Assembly (NCBI GenBank): GCA_022511465.1
Contig: JAFLRM010000014.1
Coordinates: 1-63,667 of the forward strand
Length of the DNA stretch: 63,667 nucleotides
Source of the DNA: Acetatifactor sp.
GTDB lineage: Bacteria; Bacillota; Clostridia; Lachnospirales; Lachnospiraceae
Reading direction: 5' to 3'
Shown: piece after piece, positions 36,519 to 43,881 of the stretch
Numbering within the stretch: the stretch's first letter is position 1
How the letters are laid out: every line of letters starts with the position of its first letter
Notes under the pieces: generated by a model
The model's input: the letters and a program-made list of their open reading frames with translations, nothing else
Database searches by the model: none
What the model was told of the DNA's origin: nothing
Position numbers and translations under genes: made by a program

Positions 36519-37249
36519 TATTCCTTTTTGTTTTTAAAATAGTGCTCTTGTATAATGCCACTCACATAGCCGCCGATGTTTTTGCGGGTTTCTTTGTCCA
36601 GTTCTTTCACGTAGACGGGCGGGCAGTACTCGATCACCACAGTGGCCTTTTTGATCCGGGGCAGATGATCCTCGAAAATGGCAGCGGAATTTACGATGGA
36701 CATAGGAATAATAGGAACATTGCCCTTTTCCGCCACCTTGAAGCTGCCTTCATGGAAAGGCAGGAAAGTATCGTTTACCCTGTTGCGGGTGCCCTCCGGA
36801 AAAATGCAGATGGAGATGCCTTGCTTTGTCTTGTCAATGGCGGCAAGGATGGTTTTCAATCCCTCTTTTACGTTGTCGCGATCCAGGAAAAGGCAGTGCA
36901 GATAGAACATCCATGTGCGCAGAAGGGGCCAGCGCAGCATTTCCTTTTTGGCGATATAGCCGGTCAGCCGGGGGACTCGCATGTAAGTCATCACTACATC
37001 AAAGTAGCTGCGGTGGTTTCCCACATAGAGGACGGGGGTGTCCTTGGGAACATTTTCTTCCCCTAGAATGATTATTTTAGTGCCGGCCAGTCGCATAATA
37101 CCACGAAAAGCCCATTGTACGATCGCCAGTGAGCTTCGGTCCTTGAGATCCCGGTTGAATTTGCCAATGATCCATTCCACGAACATAACGGGGATGGACA
37201 GGACTAGGAAGAGAATGAGGAAGGTGGCTACCAGAAACAGTCGAATCAT
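36512..37249 (-). CDS. plsC: 1-acylglycerol-3-phosphate acyltransferase
   Basis: Membrane enzyme that adds the second acyl chain to make phosphatidic acid. The 245-residue protein has an N-terminal hydrophobic segment (about 2-28), the catalytic HX4D box in VGNHRSYFD, the acceptor motif FPEGTR and a third block VPIIPMSIV. It is monocistronic. Its TGA (36512-36514 on the plus strand) lies within the last codons of murF, so the two convergent mRNAs overlap and no terminator separates them. Confidence 0.93.
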   Translation of the reverse strand: MIRLFLVATFLILFLVLSIPVMFVEWIIGKFNRDLKDRSSLAIVQWAFRGIMRLAGTKIIILGEENVPKDTPVLYVGNHRSYFDVVMTYMRVPRLTGYIAKKEMLRWPLLRTWMFYLHCLFLDRDNVKEGLKTILAAIDKTKQGISICIFPEGTRNRVNDTFLPFHEGSFKVAEKGNVPIIPMSIVNSAAIFEDHLPRIKKATVVIEYCPPVYVKELDKETRKNIGGYVSGIIQEHYFKNKKEYY

Positions 37250-37368
37250 ATGGGAATCCTTTCTAGGTACGGGCGGAGCCTCGATTTTCTTTTGCGCTTA
37301 TTATATCATAAAAACTCTCAAATGTACATAAATATAGAGCAAAACAAAGTAGCGAGAAAATATAAAGC

Positions 37369-37776
37369 ATGAAAAGATTTGGTTGTTTTGTCATGGCGTT
37401 GTTACTGATGGTAGCGTTCATTGGCTGTTCTCTTCAGTCGGATGAACGGATTAAGCTGCGAGATCTGGATTTCACCATACTTTCGCAGGAGATGATTCCG
37501 GAGGAATTGGCAGGGATCATAGAGGAGAAAGAGGCGGAGCCTTTCAAACTGACCTACAGTGATAACGAGTATCTGTACATATGTATCGGGTATGGGGAGC
37601 AGTCCACTGGGGGCTACAGTATCGCAGTGAACGAACTGTATCTGACGGACAATGCTATTTATGTAAACACCACACTGTTGGGCCCGGATGCCTCGGAGAA
37701 GAGTAATCCGACGCCCTCCTATCCGTCCATTGTCATCAAGACGGAATATCTGGATCAGACGGTGATATTTGAGTAG
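37369..37776 (+). CDS. PrcB-like lipoprotein
   Basis: A 135-residue predicted lipoprotein: signal segment and lipobox FIGC at residues 17-20, then a beta-rich domain with LYICIGYGEQSTGGYSI and YPSIVIKTEYLDQTVIF, the pattern of the PrcB C-terminal family (named for a protease complex subunit of Treponema). No protease gene is adjacent. The ribosome binding site is weak. Readthrough from this gene into pyrC would place the full inverted repeat at 37803 in the RNA. Confidence 0.75.
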   Translation: MKRFGCFVMALLLMVAFIGCSLQSDERIKLRDLDFTILSQEMIPEELAGIIEEKEAEPFKLTYSDNEYLYICIGYGEQSTGGYSIAVNELYLTDNAIYVNTTLLGPDASEKSNPTPSYPSIVIKTEYLDQTVIFE

Positions 37777-37802
37777 ATGCTCATTAGGTTCTGATTGTTT
37801 TT

Positions 37803-37856
37803 TGCCCTCCGCTATAGTAAACTATAATAAAAAAAATAGTGTGAAAGCGGAGGGCA
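37803..37856 (+). promoter_or_regulatory. pyrC promoter enclosed by an 11-bp inverted repeat that covers the ribosome binding site
   Basis: TGCCCTCCGCT (37803-37813) is the exact reverse complement of AGCGGAGGGCA (37846-37856). The right arm is the pyrC ribosome binding site. Between the arms is a TATAAT (37823-37828) inside a smaller TATAGT-AA-ACTATA palindrome; a -35 (TTGCCC, 37802) would be in the left arm with a 15-nt spacer. Transcripts from this promoter lack the left arm; readthrough RNA has both and would hide the ribosome binding site. The repeat could also be an operator. Confidence 0.6.
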
Positions 37857-37864
37857 TAACAATT

Positions 37865-39133
37865 ATGCTGCTGATCCAAAATGGATATATGATCGATCCC
37901 AAGTCCGGCAGAGAGGGCAAATATGATCTTTTACTGGATGAGGGGAAAATTATAAAGATTGGGAAAGGACTTGCGAAGCCAAGTGCCAAGTGCAAGGTGC
38001 TCAACGCGGAGGGGCTTTTAGTAGCGCCTGGACTGGTGGATGTGCATGTGCATTTCCGTGAGCCGGGTTTTACGCAGAAAGAAGACATCCATACCGGAGC
38101 GGCGGCAGCAGCTAAGGGCGGTTTTACCAGCGTGGTTTTGATGGCTAACACCAAGCCCACCGTGGATAATGAGAAGACATTAAAGCTTGTGTTGGACAAG
38201 GGTGCGGAGGCAGATATCCATGTGTACACTTGCGCTAACGTGACCATGGGCATGAAAGGACAGGCGCTTGTGGATATGGAGAAACTGGCCAAGATCGGTG
38301 CAGTAGGATTTACCGACGATGGGATTCCGCTGACAGATGGGGAGATTGTGCGTCAGGCCATGGAGAAAGTGGCCAGGTTGGACATGCCTATCAGTTTTCA
38401 TGAGGAGGACCCCAGTCTGATCGAGAACAATGGCATTAATCAGGGCAAGGCCAGTGAGTATTACAAGATAGGAGGATCTCCCAGAGAGGCGGAGATCGCA
38501 CTGGTTGAGCGGGACCTGAAGCTGGCCATAGAGACAGGCGCAGCGGTGGAGATTCAGCACATCAGCGCTAAGGAGAGCGTGGAACTGGTACGTCAGGCAA
38601 AGAAAGGGCATCTCAACATACACGCAGAGGCAACACCCCATCATTTTACATTGACGGAGGAGGCAGCGATCCAGTATGGTGCGTTAGCCAAGATGAATCC
38701 GCCCCTTCGGGAGGAGGAGGACAGGCAGGCGATCATTCGAGGTCTGATGGATGGCACGATCGATATTATTGCGACAGATCACGCACCCCACACGGCAGAG
38801 GAGAAGGCGAAGCCTGTGACGGAGGCCCCCAGCGGTATTATTGGGTTGGAGACGGCGCTTTCCCTTGGCATTACGAAGCTGGTGGATGAGGGGTATCTCA
38901 CGCTGAAGCAGCTTTTGGCGAAGATGACGGTGAATCCTGCAGAGATGTATCATCTGGATGCCGGTTATCTGGCGGAGGGTGGTCCGGCGGATATGGTGTT
39001 GGTGGATACGGCAGCGACGGTGACAGTGGAAGAGTTTGTATCAAAAGCATCCAATTCGCCCTTTGTGGGATGGGAGTTGAAGGGAAAAGTCAAAGCTACG
39101 ATCTGCAGGGGAAAGGTAGTGTATGAGGGCTAG
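37865..39133 (+). CDS. pyrC: Dihydroorotase
   Basis: Cyclises carbamoyl-aspartate to dihydroorotate in pyrimidine synthesis. The 422-residue protein is a type I dihydroorotase: the metal site is VDVHVHFREPG (His61, His63), followed by KEDIHTGAAAAAKGGFT, SFHEEDP, IQHISAKESV, TPHHF and the DHAPH box. The Met at 37865 has gcggaggg upstream and is where similarity begins; the frame to 37769 is only open sequence. It is followed by pyrK and pyrD. I see no PyrR-type attenuator. Confidence 0.96.
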   Translation: MLLIQNGYMIDPKSGREGKYDLLLDEGKIIKIGKGLAKPSAKCKVLNAEGLLVAPGLVDVHVHFREPGFTQKEDIHTGAAAAAKGGFTSVVLMANTKPTVDNEKTLKLVLDKGAEADIHVYTCANVTMGMKGQALVDMEKLAKIGAVGFTDDGIPLTDGEIVRQAMEKVARLDMPISFHEEDPSLIENNGINQGKASEYYKIGGSPREAEIALVERDLKLAIETGAAVEIQHISAKESVELVRQAKKGHLNIHAEATPHHFTLTEEAAIQYGALAKMNPPLREEEDRQAIIRGLMDGTIDIIATDHAPHTAEEKAKPVTEAPSGIIGLETALSLGITKLVDEGYLTLKQLLAKMTVNPAEMYHLDAGYLAEGGPADMVLVDTAATVTVEEFVSKASNSPFVGWELKGKVKATICRGKVVYEG

Positions 39134-39183
39134 GCTGCAAGGCGCTGAGTATACGCACAACAAATTAAGAGAGAGGGTACATT

Positions 39184-39954
39184 ATGAAGCAAAAAGAGGA
39201 TGCCAGAGTAATCTCGCAAAAGGAGATTGCACCGCAGATTTTTGATATGTGGATTGAAACCGGGTTAGCAGCGAATGCGAAGCCGGGACAGTTTATAGGG
39301 GTTTATCCAAAAGATAGGAGTACTTTGCTGCCGAGACCGATCAGTATCTGCGAGGTGGATCGGAAGAAGAACGCCCTGCGCATTGTGTACCGCATTGCGG
39401 GACAAGGAACAGCAGAGTTTTCTACATACAAAGAAAACGACATGGTTGTCATTATGGGAACGCTGGGAAATGGTTTTCCCCTGGAGGCGGGGAAAGGGAA
39501 GCGAGTGTTTCTCATGGGGGGAGGTATCGGGATCCCTCCTATGGTAGAACTCGCTAAGCAACTTGAGGGAGATAAGAAGATTATTGTAGGTTATCGTGAC
39601 GATAAGCTTTTTTTGAAAGAAGATCTGGAGAAGTATGGGCAGGTTCACGTGGCTACAGAGGATGGCAGCGTGGGCACAAAAGGGAATGTTATGGATGCGA
39701 TCGCGGCAGGCAGCTTGGAGGCGGATGTGGTCTATGCCTGTGGGCCGATGCCTATGCTGCGTGCCATCAAGAAGTATGCCGGGGAGAAGGGGATTGAAGC
39801 GTATATTTCCCTGGAGGAGCGGATGGCCTGCGGCGTTGGCGCCTGTCTGGGCTGTGTGGTGAAGACCAAGGAAGTGGATCATCATTCTCACGTGAACAAT
39901 GCCCGCATCTGTACGGACGGTCCCGTCTTTGAGGCAAAGGAGGTGGATATCTGA
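39184..39954 (+). CDS. pyrK: Dihydroorotate dehydrogenase B, electron transfer subunit
   Basis: FAD and [2Fe-2S] subunit that passes electrons from PyrD to NAD+. The 256-residue protein has the flavin motif RPISICEVD, the GGGIGIPPMVELAK nucleotide loop, CGPMPMLRA, and a C-terminal cluster with Cys216, Cys221 and Cys224 (CGVGACLGC) plus a fourth Cys in ARICTDGP. The stop overlaps the start of pyrD by one base (TGATG), indicating translational coupling and matched subunit amounts. Confidence 0.97.
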   Translation: MKQKEDARVISQKEIAPQIFDMWIETGLAANAKPGQFIGVYPKDRSTLLPRPISICEVDRKKNALRIVYRIAGQGTAEFSTYKENDMVVIMGTLGNGFPLEAGKGKRVFLMGGGIGIPPMVELAKQLEGDKKIIVGYRDDKLFLKEDLEKYGQVHVATEDGSVGTKGNVMDAIAAGSLEADVVYACGPMPMLRAIKKYAGEKGIEAYISLEERMACGVGACLGCVVKTKEVDHHSHVNNARICTDGPVFEAKEVDI

Positions 39955-40862
39955 TGAACACACAGGTAACGATCGCAGGAGTCACTTTTAAGAATCCTGT
40001 CATGACAGCCTCCGGAACCTTTGGCTCTGGAATGGAGTACTCAGAGTTTGTAGATCTGAACAAGCTGGGTGCAGTGGTGACTAAGGGGGTGGCAAACGTG
40101 CCTTGGCCGGGGAATCCAACCCCCAGAGTGGCGGAGGTCTACGGTGGGATGTTGAACGCCATTGGTCTGCAGAATCCCGGTATTGACGTATTTATGGAAA
40201 GGGATATCCCTTTTCTCAAGAAGTTTGATACGAAAATAATTGTAAATGTCTGTGGAAAGTCCGTGGAGGATTACGTGGTGGTTGTGGAGAAGCTGGGGGA
40301 TGAGCCGGCGGTGGCAATGCTGGAGATCAACGTGTCCTGTCCCAACGTAAAGGAAGGAGCCATAGCTTTTGGGCAGAAAGCGGACGCACTGTATAATATC
40401 ACTGCAGAGTTAAAAAAGCATGCCAAGCAGCCCATTATTATGAAGCTGAGCCCCAATGTGGCGGACATCGGGGAGATGGCCCGCGCCGCGGAGGCAGCAG
40501 GTGCGGATGCGCTGTCTCTGATCAATACCATCACGGGTATGAAGATTGACATTCATCGGAGAAAATTCGTGCTGGCCAACAAGACTGGCGGAATGAGCGG
40601 TCCAGCCATCAAGCCGGTGGCGGTGCGCATGGTATATCAGGCGGCACAGGCTGTAAAGCTTCCTATCATTGGCATGGGCGGTATTGCAAACGCTGAGGAT
40701 GCCATCGAATTTTTGCTGGCAGGGGCTAGTGCAGTGAGCATTGGCGCCATGAATTTTGTGAACCCTTACGCCACGGAAGAAGTGGTAAAGGGAATTGAGG
40801 AATATATGGATCGCTATCAGGTGGAGGATGTCCGGGAGCTGATCGGTGCAGTGCATGAGTAA
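39954..40862 (+). CDS. pyrD: Dihydroorotate dehydrogenase B, catalytic subunit
   Basis: FMN subunit that oxidises dihydroorotate to orotate. The 302-residue protein has VMTASGTFGSGMEY at the N-terminus, the class 1B catalytic Cys in LEINVSCPN, the KLSPNV FMN-binding Lys, and GMGGIANAEDAIEFLLAGAS near the C-terminus. The Cys base and partnership with PyrK define the NAD-dependent 1B type. It ends the pyrC-pyrK-pyrD run; pyrE and pyrF are not in the window. Confidence 0.97.
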   Translation: MNTQVTIAGVTFKNPVMTASGTFGSGMEYSEFVDLNKLGAVVTKGVANVPWPGNPTPRVAEVYGGMLNAIGLQNPGIDVFMERDIPFLKKFDTKIIVNVCGKSVEDYVVVVEKLGDEPAVAMLEINVSCPNVKEGAIAFGQKADALYNITAELKKHAKQPIIMKLSPNVADIGEMARAAEAAGADALSLINTITGMKIDIHRRKFVLANKTGGMSGPAIKPVAVRMVYQAAQAVKLPIIGMGGIANAEDAIEFLLAGASAVSIGAMNFVNPYATEEVVKGIEEYMDRYQVEDVRELIGAVHE

Positions 40863-40892
40863 TAGTTATATGGCAGGATTGCCGTGCAGATG

Positions 40893-40921
40893 ACATATTT
40901 TAGAAAATGCCTTCATATAAA
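40893..40921 (+). promoter_or_regulatory. Candidate sigmaE promoter of the SipL-like gene
   Basis: ACATATT (40893-40899), a 14-nt spacer, then CATATAAA (40914-40921). This fits the mother-cell sigmaE pattern KMATATT / CATACANT with one or two mismatches, and the downstream gene is a spore morphogenesis type. Confidence 0.5.
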
Positions 40922-40955
40922 TACATATATCAGTATTTATGTGGAGGTATTTTTC

Positions 40956-42512
40956 GTGGATCTGATCAAGAAAAATATACATATGGATCGCGTCCGTGCG
41001 GAAGCGGTCAGTCAGATTACTTTAGAGGATGATATGAATATTCCCGAGAATAAACCGGATGTGAACTCCCTGAATCTGGAGAAAGGATGTATTGTTGTCG
41101 AGGAGGTCAGACCGGGAGCGGACGTGGTGATGATCAAAGGAAATTTGTCCTTTTCCATCCTATATCACACTGCGGAGGAGGGCAGTAGTCTGGTGCTTTT
41201 GGAGGGCAGGCTTCCCTTTGACGAGAGGATCAATATTCAAGGAGTTAATTCTAACGATAATGTAGAGATTGCGGGGAATGTGGAGGATCTGACGATTGGG
41301 CTGATCAACAGCCGTAAGTTGAGTATTCAGTGTCTGGTGACTTTTCACGCGCAAGTGAATGAGATCTATGATGAGGAGGCTCCCATTGGCATTGCGGGGA
41401 CGGAGGCCGTGGAGTATCGCAAACTGCCCATGACACTGGCCCAGATCGCCATCAGTAAGAACGATATTTTCCGTATCAAGGAGGAAGTGACACTTCCGGG
41501 AAGCTATCCCAATCTGTTTCAAATTCTTTGGAACACGGTATCCTTGGGAGATGTGGAATTCAAGGTGATGGAGGAAAAGCTGACCCTTCAGGGCGATGTG
41601 CATTTGTTTGTTTTGTATGAGGGTGAGGGTGAGGATCATCCGATCCGCTCTTTTGAGACCACTTTACCGTTCAGCGGTGTGCTGGAATGTCATGGCTGCC
41701 GGGAGGGAATGCTTCCGGATATACGCTACTCAATAGGCTCCCAGGAGCTGGCGATCCGTCCGGATCTGGATGGAGAGGAGCGCACCATCGGAATGGAACT
41801 GACGTTGGACATCACTGTTCGGATATACGAGGAGGAGGAGGTAGAGCTTTTGACAGATCTCTACGGAGTTACCAAAGAGGTGGGAACGGTCATCCACAAC
41901 GCCGATCTGCGGAAACTTTTGTCCAAGGTCACCGGAAAGACAAAGGTGACAGATCGTATTCGAATTGAAAGCGGAAACGCCACTATTTTACAATTACTTC
42001 ACAGCGAGGGGAAAGTGGCCTTGGACCACCAAGAGGTAGTGGACGATGGAATTCTTCTTCAGGGAAGCCTTGCGGTAAAGGTGATGTACATTACCGGCAA
42101 TGACGAAGCTCCCTATGCGGGTGCACAGGCATTGATCCCTTACCAGTATTTGTTGGATGTACCCAATATTTCCCCCAACGACCTGGGAAATGTCCAGGGA
42201 GATGTAGAACAGCTTCAGGTGACAATGCTGGATGGTGAAGAGATGGATGTGAAGGCTGTGATCAGCTTTTCCACCACCGTGTTCCAAAATGTGCCTGTGG
42301 AGCTGATCAGTCAGGTGACGGTGTCGGATCTGGACACGGAGAGACTGGGAAGCCTGCCGGGAATGGTGATATACGTGGTAAAGGAAGGCGACAACCTGTG
42401 GAATATCGGCAAGAAATATTATGTGCCTGTGGATGATCTGCGGGAGATCAACGGTCTATCAGATGATGAACTGAAATGCGGGCAGAGGCTGCTGATCGTA
42501 AAGGGCAGTTAA
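40956..42512 (+). CDS. SPOCS (DUF3794) and LysM protein, SipL-like spore coat factor
   Basis: A 518-residue protein with SPOCS/DUF3794 repeats (for example EDDMNIPENKPDVNSLN near the N-terminus and two later blocks) and a C-terminal LysM domain (about 470-515: VVKEGDNLWNIGKKYYVPVD). This is the architecture of C. difficile SipL, which binds SpoIVA and tethers the coat to the forespore. I chose the GTG at 40956, 7 bases after ggaggt; the upstream frame to 40884 is unlikely. A sigmaE-like promoter precedes it and a bidirectional terminator follows. Confidence 0.88.
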   Translation: MDLIKKNIHMDRVRAEAVSQITLEDDMNIPENKPDVNSLNLEKGCIVVEEVRPGADVVMIKGNLSFSILYHTAEEGSSLVLLEGRLPFDERINIQGVNSNDNVEIAGNVEDLTIGLINSRKLSIQCLVTFHAQVNEIYDEEAPIGIAGTEAVEYRKLPMTLAQIAISKNDIFRIKEEVTLPGSYPNLFQILWNTVSLGDVEFKVMEEKLTLQGDVHLFVLYEGEGEDHPIRSFETTLPFSGVLECHGCREGMLPDIRYSIGSQELAIRPDLDGEERTIGMELTLDITVRIYEEEEVELLTDLYGVTKEVGTVIHNADLRKLLSKVTGKTKVTDRIRIESGNATILQLLHSEGKVALDHQEVVDDGILLQGSLAVKVMYITGNDEAPYAGAQALIPYQYLLDVPNISPNDLGNVQGDVEQLQVTMLDGEEMDVKAVISFSTTVFQNVPVELISQVTVSDLDTERLGSLPGMVIYVVKEGDNLWNIGKKYYVPVDDLREINGLSDDELKCGQRLLIVKGS

Positions 42513-42549
42513 AGATAAAAAAGTTGTTTTGATGATCAGATGATATTAA

Positions 42550-42583
42550 AAAAGCCTCCTCCCAGTGATGGGAGGAGGCTTTT
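42550..42583. terminator. Bidirectional terminator
   Basis: A perfect 14-bp stem (42550-42563 with 42570-42583), 6-nt loop, A-run left and T-run right. It serves the convergent SipL-like gene and the 208-residue gene. Confidence 0.95.
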
Positions 42584-42591
42584 GGATCCTT

Positions 42592-43218
42592 TTACTCTGC
42601 TGCGGTCTGGTCGGTGGTTAAACCTGCCTGGGCAGCCAACTCGTCAAACTTCTTCATAACGGCATCGTAGGTCTGCTTGGAAATCTCAGGAAGCTCGCCT
42701 CCCCAAGTCTTCTCAGCCTGCTTGTAGCCTTTCTGGAATGCCTCGCGCATCTCCTCGATCTTATCCGGATTACCGCCGGTCAATGCGGTGGCAAACTGGA
42801 TGATGCGGTCAGAGGTCTGCTTTACGCCCCAGTAACCGTCCTCAGAAATATCCTGCTGTGCCTGAAGCTTAGTGGCAGGATCAACGGTAAAGTTGCCGCT
42901 TCTTAAAAGTGACCAGATATCATTGGCATTTGCATAAGCAGTGGACTGCTTGGTCATCAGCTTCTCTACCAGAGAACGCAGCTGAGCACTTCTTGCCTCA
43001 GCATCTGCCTTTAACTTGTTAACCAGATCGGTGTTAGGTGTATAGGTCTTCTTTGCGGAATCCTTAACAGTCTCTTTGGAAGGCTCATAAACTGCTCCGA
43101 CATCCTCTTTTGCGGACTGGCTGGAAGATGTGTTCTCAGCGGCAGTCTCCTCGTTTACGGTATTGGCAGCATATGTAGAATAAGCAGCCTGCGTTGATGT
43201 AACTCCATTTACATTCAT
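42592..43218 (-). CDS. Signal-less protein of the sigma28 regulon
   Basis: A 208-residue soluble protein. The first 70 residues are rich in Ser, Thr, Ala and Asn (MNVNGVTSTQAAYSTYAANT). The rest is helical, with YWGVKQTSDRIIQFATALTG and a stretch through KTWGGELPEISKQTYDAVMK that reads like a conserved domain. I recall related sequences in flagellated bacteria without known function. There is no signal peptide or membrane segment; the polar N-terminus resembles that of flagellar export substrates (inference). The start at 43218 follows gaggga; the open frame to 43551 includes the promoter and was rejected. The promoter is a near-perfect sigma28 site. Confidence 0.8.
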   Translation of the reverse strand: MNVNGVTSTQAAYSTYAANTVNEETAAENTSSSQSAKEDVGAVYEPSKETVKDSAKKTYTPNTDLVNKLKADAEARSAQLRSLVEKLMTKQSTAYANANDIWSLLRSGNFTVDPATKLQAQQDISEDGYWGVKQTSDRIIQFATALTGGNPDKIEEMREAFQKGYKQAEKTWGGELPEISKQTYDAVMKKFDELAAQAGLTTDQTAAE

Positions 43219-43284
43219 AATATCCCTCTTTTCTGGCGCTTTTACGCCGCTTTCTACCCTTTCGGGCGCGTCGTCCGTGACCTG
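43219..43284 (-). promoter_or_regulatory. Structured leader of the 208-residue gene
   Basis: The predicted 5' UTR of about 65 nt contains, in order on the minus strand, CACGGACG (43272-43279 on the plus strand), a CCC-GAAA-GGG hairpin with a GNRA loop, a GGCG...CGCC hairpin, and the ribosome binding site. The first motif matches the one in the other sigma28 leader and resembles a CsrA site. Confidence 0.45.
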
Positions 43285-43294
43285 TTTACAATAC

Positions 43295-43322
43295 ATATCG
43301 GCCAAATCCTTCCAATACTTTA
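43295..43322 (-). promoter_or_regulatory. Sigma28 (motility) promoter
   Basis: On the minus strand: TAAAGTAT beginning at 43322, then GCCGATAT at 43302-43295, with 16 nt between TAAA and the -10. Both boxes match the sigma28/sigmaD consensus exactly; the spacer is one base longer than the usual 15. Confidence 0.8.
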
Positions 43323-43329
43323 GGGGAAA

Positions 43330-43373
43330 ATTAAAAAAATATCCCGTGGATCGCTGTGATCCACAGGATATCT
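43330..43373 (-). terminator. Terminator of the 87-residue gene
   Basis: GTGGATC/GATCCAC plus flanking ATATCC/GGATAT with one mismatch, GCTGT loop, and an A-run on the plus strand (T-run on the minus) just beyond. It separates the 87-residue gene from the sigma28 promoter downstream. Confidence 0.85.
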
Positions 43374-43381
43374 TTTCCGGC

Positions 43382-43645
43382 TCAGTAATGGTATTCCCTA
43401 GTCTGGTATAAGAAGTGCTGGATCTTGCTGTCACGCCCGTAGGTGACGGTGTGACATTCCATGGGGGCAGCTTCCGCCTGCGCCTCAACAGCCTGATCAA
43501 ATACTTGGACAAAGGAACCGGACGAGGTGCTATCTTTGGAAACGTGCCCATAGGTTCTCGCCGGATCCCTCTTTACTTTACCAACCATCGGAACAGCCAT
43601 AACTGAGCTCACCATAAAAATACCAGTAACTCCGTTTTCTGCCAT
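43382..43645 (-). CDS. Small conserved-looking protein, 87 residues
   Basis: Starts MAENGVTGIFMVSSVMAVPM and ends HTVTYGRDSKIQHFLYQTREYHY. The ribosome binding site aaggaggg lies 3-4 bases before the ATG region and is strong. The gene has its own promoter and terminator. The C-terminal TYGRDSK...YQTREYH segment, rich in aromatic and charged residues, looks conserved, but I cannot name a family. The hydrophobic N-terminal stretch (about 7-22) is too short and broken to call a membrane helix. Function unknown. Confidence 0.65.
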   Translation of the reverse strand: MAENGVTGIFMVSSVMAVPMVGKVKRDPARTYGHVSKDSTSSGSFVQVFDQAVEAQAEAAPMECHTVTYGRDSKIQHFLYQTREYHY

Positions 43646-43689
43646 AATCCCTCCTTGGATGCGTATTTGAATAGTGTATGTTCCTTGGT

Positions 43690-43717
43690 ATTATATGTTT
43701 CGTCACGTTTTAACGAA
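43690..43717 (-). promoter_or_regulatory. Promoter of the 87-residue gene
   Basis: Minus strand TATAAT (43690-43695) with a weak -35 TTCGTT (43712-43717), spacer 16. TTTCGT...ACGAAA inverted arms overlap the -35/spacer region and could be an operator. Confidence 0.5.
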
Positions 43718-43743
43718 AAGTTTACGGATAAGTACCTGAAATA

Positions 43744-43772
43744 TTGACGAATTTCTCAGGATTGTATATAAT
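43744..43772 (+). promoter_or_regulatory. SigmaA promoter of ispE
   Basis: TTGACG (43744-43749), 17-nt spacer, TATAAT (43767-43772), about 110 bases before ispE. The leader in between shows no strong structure. Confidence 0.85.
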
Positions 43773-43881
43773 TAAGTACAATCTATGTATACAAAATACA
43801 TTTGGGTGCAACAGTAAAATCATAGCTGTCTCCAAAAGAGCCTGCTGTGAGAGCTGCAGGAGCGGCAGAATGTGAGGAAAG

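Noticed and set aside
36542..37066. Plus-strand open frame of 174 codons
   Set aside because: It is the complement of plsC, which has clear HX4D and FPEGTR motifs.
37769..37864. N-terminal extension of PyrC
   Set aside because: Similarity starts at the Met at 37865, which has a ribosome binding site; the extension crosses the promoter and the inverted repeat.
39134..39183. PyrR-type attenuator in the pyr genes
   Set aside because: Neither this gap nor the pyrC leader has the conserved anti-antiterminator or a terminator hairpin.
43219..43551. N-terminal extension of the 208-residue protein
   Set aside because: The open frame runs through the sigma28 promoter and the terminator of the upstream gene.
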